Source of the DNA: Aralia elata
Lineage: Eukaryota; Streptophyta; Magnoliopsida; Apiales; Araliaceae
Direction: 5' to 3'
Assembly (NCBI GenBank): GCA_034770075.1
Contig: CM068383.1
Location: 44,411,222 to 44,475,221, forward strand
Length of the DNA stretch: 64,000 nt
Shown: one piece after another, positions 56,408 to 64,000 of the stretch
Position numbering within the stretch: the stretch's first letter is position 1
Layout: each line of letters begins with the position of its first letter
Notes under the pieces: generated by a model
What the model saw: only the letters and a program-made list of their open reading frames with translations
What the model was told of the DNA's origin: nothing
The model's database searches: none
Program-made: the position numbers and the translations under genes

Positions 56408-59287
56408 ATGCCAAGGGGAAGGCCACATAACCGACAAGTCGAAGAGTCAGAAAGTGAGGTTGGAGACCAAACCAACCCAATGAGAATGTTCGCGGAAATG
56501 CTGGCCGAGGCTATGCAATCCAGACCACCACCTGAGAGAACCCAAGCTGCAGCTGAGCCAACGCATCATCTGGCAAACTTTAAAGATTTCAAATTGGTCG
56601 GACCACCTGAGTTCAAGGGAACTCTTAACCCAATCGAGGCGCAGACCTGGATAGAAGAGATAGAGAAGGTCTTTGAAGTAGCAAGGGTGGCAGAGGAACA
56701 GAAAACAAGTTTTGCCACTTTCATGCTAAAAGGAGAAGCCAACTATTGGTGGAAGGCCAACAGAGGCCGAGTGGAAGAAGGCACTGTCGCTTGGGATCGT
56801 TTTAAGGAAATGTTCTTGGAAAATTACTTTCCAGAGAGCATGAAGCAGGAGATGGAGATCAAGTTCCTGGAACTAAAACAAGGGAACATGTCTGTGGCTG
56901 AGTACGCAGCTAAGTTTAATGAGTTGGCACGGTTTGCAGCTCACCAAGTCAGCACCGAGGAAAGGAAAGCTCGCAGGTTTGAGCAGGGGTTGAAGCCATG
57001 GTTATACCGTTCTGTGGCGGTATTAAAAATCAGAACATTCGCAGAATTAATGGAGAGGGCAATCATTGCAGAGGGTGGCAGTGAGGCCCTGGCCAAATAC
57101 AACCAAGAGAAGAAGAAAGGACATGAGGGCCCGAAGGCAGGGAGCAGCGGGGGCAGCAACCCCAATAAACGCAAATGGAGTGAGAGCCAATATTTCGGGA
57201 GCAATAAACCCGGAGGAAACCAGTCTGGAGGGGAGGCAAAGAAACCAGGCAGGTGCAATAATTGCGGCAAGAACCACACCGGGGATTGTTTGAAGGGAAG
57301 GAGTGTGTGTTACCGTTGTGGGCAACCGGGGCACATGGCTCCCCAATGTCAGAATAAGCCAAAGGGGGGATGTTTTTCATGTGGAGCACCCGACCACCAA
57401 ATGAGGGATTGTCCGAAGAAGAAAAGCGACGCCGGGAGTGGCAACCGAAACAACAACAACAGTGGAAACAGCAACCGATTGAACTACGGGCCACCATCCA
57501 GTCAAGCTAACAGGCCGACAGCTCGCACGTTCAACATGACTGTGCAGGATGCCATGGAATCCAAAGACGTGGTGTCAGGTATCATCCCAATCAATGATAT
57601 AAATGCATATGTGCTATTTGATTCGGGTGCTACTTGTTCTTTTGTTTCTGAAGAATTTGCTAGTCAGTTAAATGTACCTTGTGAAAAGTTAGAACACCCT
57701 ATGAACGTAGAAGTAGCAAACAAAGAAATTGTCCCCGTAGAATACATTCATAGGAATTGTTGTGCTGAGTTGCGAGGATTTAAGCTCAACGTGGATTTGA
57801 TACCCATTCGGCTGGGAGAGTTTGATGTAATCCTGGGAATGGATTGGTTATCAACCCACGGAGCAGTTATTGATTGTAAGGAAAAGTGTGTACACCTGAA
57901 GACTCCTAATAAGTCGAAGGTAGTATTTTACGGCAGTAAGTCACCAAGACAATCTTGCTGTCTTACTATGATGCAAACAAGGAGATTACTCAAGAAAGGT
58001 TGCATATGTTATTTGGCCCATGTGGTTGATACCCGTCAAGTAAGGGATGAGATGAGTCAAATACCAGTCGTGAAAGATTTCACCGATGTCTTTCCCGATG
58101 AACTTCCGGGACTGCCGCCGGACAGGGAAATCGAGTTCGCTATCGATTTGGCACCGGGAACCGCACCAATATCAAAGCCGCCGTATCGGATGGCACCTGT
58201 AGAAATGAAAGAGTTGATGGTGCAATTGCAAGAGCTGTTAGATAAAGGTTATATCAGACCGAGCGTGTCCCCATGGGGAGCGCCAGTTCTGTTTGTAAAG
58301 AAGAAAGACGGTTCAATGAGGCTTTGTATCGACTACCGAGAGTTGAACAAAGTTACAATTAAGAATAGGTATCCGCTTCCTAGAATTGACGATCTGTTTG
58401 ATCAGCTCAAGGGAGCGAAGTACTTTTCAAAGATCGACTTAAGAACAGGCTACCATCAGCTGAAGGTGAGGCAGGAAGATATCCCGAAGACTGCATTCAG
58501 GACTCGTTATGGGCACTACGAGTTCCTGGTAATGTCATTTGGATTGACGAACGCACCAACAGCATTTATGGATATGATGAACAGAGTGTTCAAGCAGTAC
58601 TTGGATAAATTCGTAGTTGTATTCATCGATGACATCTTGGTGTATTCAAAAACAGAGGAGGAGCATGTTGAACACTTAGGGATTGTATTAGAAGCTCTCA
58701 GGAGGGAGAAATTGTATGCAAAGTTTTCTAAGTGTGAGTTTTGGTTGCAGAGGGTACAGTTTCTGGGTCATGTCATAGACAGGAATGGTGTTTCGGTGGA
58801 CCCAGCAAAAGTAGAAGCAGTTATCAACTGGGAACAGCCGAAGACGCCGACAGAGATCCGGAGTTTCTTGGGATTAGCGGGATACTATCGGAGATTCATC
58901 CAGGATTTTTCAAAGATAGCATCGCCGTTGACCAATCTCACCAGGAAAACAGTCAAGTTTGTTTGGTCGGAGAAGTGTGAGGAGAGTTTCATGGAGTTGA
59001 AGAAGAGACTCAGCCAAGCACCAGTATTGACCTTACCAGACAACACTGGGGGTTTCGTAGTGTATAGCGATGCATCACACAAGGGTCTTGGCTGTGTACT
59101 GATGCAACACGGCAAGGTCGTGGCATACGCATCGCGTCAGCTGAAGGATTATGAGAAGGGTTATCCGACTCATGATTTGGAGTTAGCAGCGGTAGTTTTC
59201 GCCTTGAAAATTTGGAGGCACTACCTATACGGGGAGAAGTGCGAGATATATACAGATCACAAAAGTCTAAAGTATATCTTCACTTAG
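56408..59287 (+). CDS. gag-pol: Element F Gag-PR-RT-RNase H (ends at premature TAG)
   Basis: 959 codons. Retrotrans_gag at about residues 60-200 (VGPPEFKGTLNPIEAQTW, MLKGEANYWWKANRG). Three zinc knuckles at about 280-340 (CNNCGKNHTGDC, CYRCGQPGHMAPQC, CFSCGAPDHQMRDC). Protease at about 400 with LFDSGATCSFVS and GMDWLSTHGAVIDC. RT from about 590 with KKKDGSMRLCIDYRELNKV and the catalytic FIDDILVYS at about 738. RNase H from about 880 (YSDASHKGLGCVLMQ, AYASRQLKDYE, TDHKSLKYIF). A TAG at 59285-59287 ends it inside the RNase H end; the same frame continues behind it. Fully open otherwise, with intact-looking catalytic residues. Confidence 0.9.
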   Translation: MPRGRPHNRQVEESESEVGDQTNPMRMFAEMLAEAMQSRPPPERTQAAAEPTHHLANFKDFKLVGPPEFKGTLNPIEAQTWIEEIEKVFEVARVAEEQKTSFATFMLKGEANYWWKANRGRVEEGTVAWDRFKEMFLENYFPESMKQEMEIKFLELKQGNMSVAEYAAKFNELARFAAHQVSTEERKARRFEQGLKPWLYRSVAVLKIRTFAELMERAIIAEGGSEALAKYNQEKKKGHEGPKAGSSGGSNPNKRKWSESQYFGSNKPGGNQSGGEAKKPGRCNNCGKNHTGDCLKGRSVCYRCGQPGHMAPQCQNKPKGGCFSCGAPDHQMRDCPKKKSDAGSGNRNNNNSGNSNRLNYGPPSSQANRPTARTFNMTVQDAMESKDVVSGIIPINDINAYVLFDSGATCSFVSEEFASQLNVPCEKLEHPMNVEVANKEIVPVEYIHRNCCAELRGFKLNVDLIPIRLGEFDVILGMDWLSTHGAVIDCKEKCVHLKTPNKSKVVFYGSKSPRQSCCLTMMQTRRLLKKGCICYLAHVVDTRQVRDEMSQIPVVKDFTDVFPDELPGLPPDREIEFAIDLAPGTAPISKPPYRMAPVEMKELMVQLQELLDKGYIRPSVSPWGAPVLFVKKKDGSMRLCIDYRELNKVTIKNRYPLPRIDDLFDQLKGAKYFSKIDLRTGYHQLKVRQEDIPKTAFRTRYGHYEFLVMSFGLTNAPTAFMDMMNRVFKQYLDKFVVVFIDDILVYSKTEEEHVEHLGIVLEALRREKLYAKFSKCEFWLQRVQFLGHVIDRNGVSVDPAKVEAVINWEQPKTPTEIRSFLGLAGYYRRFIQDFSKIASPLTNLTRKTVKFVWSEKCEESFMELKKRLSQAPVLTLPDNTGGFVVYSDASHKGLGCVLMQHGKVVAYASRQLKDYEKGYPTHDLELAAVVFALKIWRHYLYGEKCEIYTDHKSLKYIFT

Positions 59288-60958
59288 AAGGAACTAAATA
59301 TGAGACAGCGCCGATGGTTGGAATTGATCAAAGACTACGACTGTGAAATTCTGTACCATCCGGGCAAAGCAAATGTAGTGGCTGATGCCTTAAGTAGGAA
59401 AGGCAAGGTGAAATTGATGCAGCTGACCGTCCAGGAGGAATTGATACGAGACTTTGAACGTCTGGAGCTGGAAGTTAGGTATCCAATGGAGGTGGACGAA
59501 AAGGTGTTCGCCATGACGGTAGGTCCAACTCTACTGGATAAGATACAGGAGGCTCAAGAATTTGACGAGGAATGCATTGGCATTAAGAAACAGTTATCGG
59601 AGGGAAAAGCCTCGAAGTATAAGATTGACAGCACGGGATTGCTGAGATTCGAGGGGAGGATCTGGATACCCTACGTACCAGACTTAAGGGAAGAGATTTT
59701 GCAGGAGGCCCATAATACAAGGTTTTCGGTACATCCAGGTAGCACCAAGATGTATCAAGATCTTCGTCAACATTATTGGTGGCCGCATTTGAAAGGGGAA
59801 GTTGCAGAGTTCGTTAGCCGGTGCTTAACTTGTCAACGGATCAAGGCTGAGCACCAACGGCCGAGCGGATTGTTGCAACCCTTGGAGATTCCAGAATGGA
59901 AGTGGGAGCACATTACTATGGATTTTGTGGTAGGACTGCCGACAACTCAAAAGGGTCTAGACGCCATATGGGTGATCGTAGATCGGTTGACCAAGTCTGC
60001 CCACTTTCTACCGATCAAGATCAGGTACAAATTGGAACAGTTGGCAAAACTTTATGTGAAGGAAATAGTATCACGACATGGAGTGCCGGTATCTATTGTG
60101 TCTGACAGGGATCCGCGCTTCACGTCAAATTTTTGGAGAAGTCTGCAGGAGAGACTGGGAACACAGTTAAGAATGAGTACGGCATATCATCCCCAGACTG
60201 ATGGTCAGAGTGAGCGAACAATCCAGACCTTAGAGGATATGCTTCGGGCAGTTGTGATGGACTTAAGTGGCAGCTGGGATGATCACTTGCCGCTAGTAGA
60301 GTTCGCCTACAATAATAGCTATCATGCTAGCATTGGTATGCCACCGTACGAAGCATTGTATGGAAGGAAGTGTCGAACACCGTTGTGTTGGGATGAAGTT
60401 GGTGAACGGAGATTGTTGGGACCAGAATTGGTACAACAAACCGTGGAAATTATTAAGGTAATAAGACAGCGGTTAGTAGCAGCTCAGGATCGCCAGAAGA
60501 AGTATGCCGACTTACATCGTCAGAAACGAGACTTTGAAGTTGGTAGCTTTGTGTTTCTGAAGGTATCTCCCTGGAAGGGGAAGATCCGTTTTGGGAAGAA
60601 GGGCAAGCTGAGCCCTAGGTTCATAGGACCGTTCGAGATTCTGAGGAGAATAGGCGAAGTGGCGTACGAGGTAGCATTACCTCCTGAACTTGAGCACATC
60701 CACAACGTGTTCCACGTATCAGTGCTGCGTCCGTATAAGCCAGATTACAAACATGTTATTTCCTATGAACCAATTCAAGTCGAAAAAGATCTATCGTACG
60801 AGGAGATTCCTGTTCAAATACTGGATATAAAAGAGCAGAAGCTGAGGAATAAAATCATTCACTCGGTGAAAGTTCTCTGGAGAAACCACGCGGTAGAGGA
60901 GGCTACGTGGGAACTCGAAGAGAAAATGAGAGCGAATTACCCCCAGTTATTCGAGTAA
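59288..60958 (+). pseudogene. pol: Element F integrase and chromodomain, behind the stop
   Basis: Same frame as the upstream part, open to TAA 60956-60958; an internal ATG occurs at 59300. Integrase: HHCC zinc region at about 59709-59840 (VHPGSTKMYQDLRQHYWW, CLTCQ), catalytic core with MDFVVGLPTT, VSDRDPRFTSNFW and HPQTDGQSERTIQTLEDM. The GPF/Y region follows (LSPRFIGPFEILRRIG). At the C-terminus, about 60810-60955, is a chromodomain-like stretch (VKVLWRNHAVEEATWE, MRANYPQLF), which marks chromoviruses and directs insertion to heterochromatin. It would be made only with read-through of the TAG. Confidence 0.9.
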
Positions 60959-60991
60959 CCTTAGATTGAAATTCCGAGGACGGAATTTTTA

Positions 60992-61005
60992 TAAGGGGGA
61001 GAGGA
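60992..61005 (+). other. Element F polypurine tract
   Basis: taagggggagagga directly before the 3' LTR; the preceding 'gaggacggaatttttataag' is typical of Tekay-type elements. Confidence 0.75.
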
Positions 61006-64000
61006 TGTAATGTCCAGGAAATTTTAAACATTGTATCAAATTTATTTTTATAAACAAATTCATTTTATATAATTTTATAAATTTAATTTGGATCCATGTG
61101 AGTAGTATTATTCAAATTTATAAATTAACCCTAGCATTTAATTTCAAGAAAAATTTGGAAAGAAGATTTATAAATAAATTCATTGTCGGATTAAATAATC
61201 TAAATAAGGGAGTATGGATAAGAATAAATATTTAAAATAAGTAATTAAGTGGTTTGTTAATTAATTTAAAATATTTTAAATTCAAGGTGGGTAATTTAAA
61301 TTGGGTCAATTCCTCTATTTAGATTGGCCCATTTCTTTATTCTAAGTTAATCCCAAATTCTGTTATTTTCCTTTTGGGCCGCTTTTTTTTTTTGAATTAA
61401 TCAACCGGCCCAACCCTATTGGGTTGAGCCCAAACACAATTGCCAACTGGGTCAGTCCAAAAATTTGAGCCGGTTCGGATCCGGCTAGGGGCAAACAATA
61501 GAGAATTTGGGTAAAACCAAATCTAACCGGCAACAAAATCACTTGGGAGGGTTCATATTGACGGAATCGAATTGGGGGAAATCTTATCAATCCCTAGCCC
61601 CTCAAATCCACAGCTAAGCAAAGCCAAGTTTTCGATCGAGACGGACGGGACAAGGGCAAGTCGCCAGGCGTGCGCCGGCGACGGAGGGAGCAACCAACGG
61701 ACGATTCAAGGGTGACAGTGAGCGACTGAGGGTTCATCATTCGGACCAAAGGTTCAAGACAGTGGGTGATTGGACCAGTGGGGGTTCGACACTCGAGGAT
61801 TTGCCAGCGAAGTTCAGGCGACGTGATGGGAACGATCGAACGGCTACTCTCTCCCTACCGCTGGTCATAGACTCGGTCAAGCAGGTTATTACCCAACAAA
61901 GGGGTAAAACTCCTTCTATAAATTGAGCCCCAAACTCTAAACCCAAGGCTGCCGATTTTTGATTGTTTTGTAAATTCAGATTAGAAAATATATATATATA
62001 CATAAGGTCGTAGTAAGGAAAGGGAACCAGGGGAAGTGGTCGGTATATGTCTAGCTGGGTTCGGTACTGTGGGAGAAGAAGAAGAACGGCGGCTCGGTCG
62101 GACCCAAGGTATACCAGTGAACCAACTATGACAGTTTTTTTTTTTTTTTTTTTTTTATTTAGGGATTGTATAATTTTCTGAACTTGGAAATTTGGGATTT
62201 GCCGACTGTGTTAACATTTGGTATACACATTGTTTCGGTTGTAAAATGTTGTTTTTGTTTAGGTTTACGAAATCTGTTAATGTATATTTTTGGAAATCTG
62301 AGTATGAAATCCTTAGTGTGTGTTAATCGATTCTGTTGACATTTCTGGGAAACCTGTGTATAGTGTCAAATTCAAAACTTTCTCTGTATTGGATTAACTT
62401 GTTTCTGTGTATTGGGTTGTTGCCATTTGGCTTGGGGAAAATCCATGAATAGAGGGCCATAAAGGCCAGGATGGATTGTGATGATTTTGTTTGTTCATTT
62501 TGATTAGAAATTGGTATTGTGATTTTGATGGTATATTTCTACCACTGGATGGTTGTACACTGTTTAGGGTGCTGTATAAAACTGGTGGGTTTTGGAACTC
62601 TGAAATGGTATCATGCAAATTCCTGATGAGAATCTGTTGAACCTTAAGGTTCGGGTAGTCTAAGTCCTATATAGAATTAGGCCAGTGTTGGGTGTTTGGA
62701 TGCACAACGAATAATTGTATTAACTTGATTGTGAAGGTTCAAGAGTCTAATTGCTGTCTAATTTTTTTATGATAGTAATGGCTGACTTATTGGACAACAA
62801 GTTTAAGTCAAAATGCTCTTGTAATTATCTAGCTATAAAATGATTACTATTTATCAATAAATAATAATAAATATTTAATTATTATTTAATAATAATAATA
62901 ATTAAATATGAATAGAGTAATTATTTATTAGCTATTAATAAATAGTAAATAAAAATAATAAATATTTAATTATTGTTAATAATAATAATAATAATAATTA
63001 AATATGAGTAAGTTACAAAATAATTATTTATTATTAATAAATAATAAATAAAGATAATAAATATTTAATTTTTATTTAGTAATAATAATAATTAAATATG
63101 AATAAAGTTAATAAAATAATTATTTATTATTTATAAATAGTAAATAAAGGTACTAAGTATTTAATTATTATTTAATAATGATAATAATTAAATATGAATA
63201 AAGTTAATAGAATAATTATTTATTAATTGTTAATAAGTAATAAATAAAGATAATAAATATTTAATTATTATTTAATATGGATAAAGTTAATAAAATAATT
63301 ATTTATCATTTTTCCAATAAATAATAAATAACGATAATAAATATTTAATTATTATTTAATATTTAATTAAGTAGTAATAAAGTTATTAAATAAGAAGGGA
63401 ATTAATTACTTAATCATTAATGAAATAATGATTAAGTATAAGATTTATAAGTTAATTATTTAGCCTTGACCCTTAATAAATAGTGATTATAAACACTTAA
63501 TGATTAGTTAAATATATTAAGTGTGTCAAGTATTAAATCAATGTTGAATAAGAGACAAGGTTAATGATTACTAAATTACCCCTAAGGTAAATAGTGATTA
63601 AGAGTGGATCAACTAAATAAATGATCAAGGGTTTTCTGTTATCTTTAAACCAAAATGAATTTATTTTATAAATGATAAATAAGGATTGTTAGACCATACC
63701 TGGAGACAATTAAAGGTAATAAATTGAGCATTCAAATGATAGTAATCATGATTAGCTAACAATTGTTTTTAATAGCTAAAGATCATCAATAATTTTCTGT
63801 TAACTAATGTTAATTAGTAATTAAATATAGGTGATGAATTTTACCTGTTGAGCAAAAGGTATAGTAAGAGGTGCCAATATACAACTGTTAATTGATAAAT
63901 CGACTTTACCCGATGATAGGTCACTCGAGGGCAATTAATTAAAGCTAAGATTTAATTTGTAGCTGAGCAAACAGGCAAATTCCTAACCCTAAACTTCTTA
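61006..64000 (+). repeat. Element F 3' LTR, cut by window edge
   Basis: 2995 bp shown, corresponding to 50960 to about 53950. It differs from the 5' copy by a few substitutions (gtcgtcagg/gtcgccagg, ggtaatg/ggtactg) and T-run or microsatellite lengths. Confidence 0.9.

Larger units (their letters stand above)
50960..64000 (+). mobile_element. Element F: young Tekay-type chromovirus
   Basis: 5' LTR 50960-54948, PBS, pre-gag ORF, gag-pol with chromodomain, PPT, 3' LTR from 61006 to beyond the window edge. The two LTRs agree almost base for base over the 3 kb that can be compared. It sits in the integrase region of Copia element G; cctta (50955-50959) is the expected left duplication, and its mate is off-window. 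It is probably the most recent insertion here. Confidence 0.9.

Noticed and set aside
57041..57497. Minus-strand frames opposite the zinc knuckles of F gag
   Set aside because: Shadow frames of a well-supported plus-strand gag gene.

Overview
The window is repetitive, AT-rich plant DNA, almost certainly from a dicot nuclear genome. It consists of LTR retrotransposons inserted into one another, as in pericentromeric or other gene-poor heterochromatin. I found no host gene, tRNA, rRNA or CRISPR array. The species cannot be named from the sequence.

Layout. The frame is an old minus-strand Ty3/Gypsy chromovirus of Tekay/Del type (element E; pieces 16736-19538 and 40537-44248). Its reverse transcriptase is cut by a second minus-strand Tekay-type element (A; 3737-16735, with its 5' LTR at 11928-16735). 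A is itself cut twice: by plus-strand non-autonomous Athila-like element B (5461-11576, complete with both LTRs), and by a plus-strand Tekay-type LTR (1-3736) that sits in its gag. The pre-gag ORF of E is cut by element C (19544-40531), a sister of B. The first bases of C's 5' LTR are cut by D (19558-34052), a full-length Tat-lineage element with gag, PR, a G-patch, RT, RNase H, a second RNase H and INT. D also has a probable in-frame intron, a 3' minisatellite and an antisense ORF remnant. The 5' LTR of E is cut at 44248 by a Tekay-type LTR (J, minus). J is cut by a retroposed LINE-like sequence, that by Tekay-type LTR H (plus), H by a decayed Ty1/Copia element G (minus), and G by young Tekay-type element F (plus, 50960 to beyond the window). 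That reads as a six-level nest. Target-site duplications support C (gagat, exact), D (ggttt, exact) and B (cctct/cctcc).

Coding state. F is the best preserved: one gag-pol frame broken by a single in-frame TAG, with near-identical LTRs. D has near-identical LTRs but several frame breaks. A, E and G are heavily decayed. B and C never carried RT or integrase in their present form; both keep only a gag-C-terminus/protease-like ORF.

Most interesting signals. (1) A hairpin array in the 3' region of B, with a constant inner stem and outer stems that differ between copies yet stay self-complementary; C has a weaker version. (2) A three-way-junction-like fold in both LTRs of D. (3) Clusters of GC-rich perfect or near-perfect palindromes inside the LTRs of unrelated families (B, C, D, E, H). 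(4) A conserved acidic, coiled-coil ORF upstream of gag in three Tekay-type elements (A, E, F), with candidate splice signals. (5) A 172-nt GT-AG intron candidate between PR and RT of D that keeps the frame.
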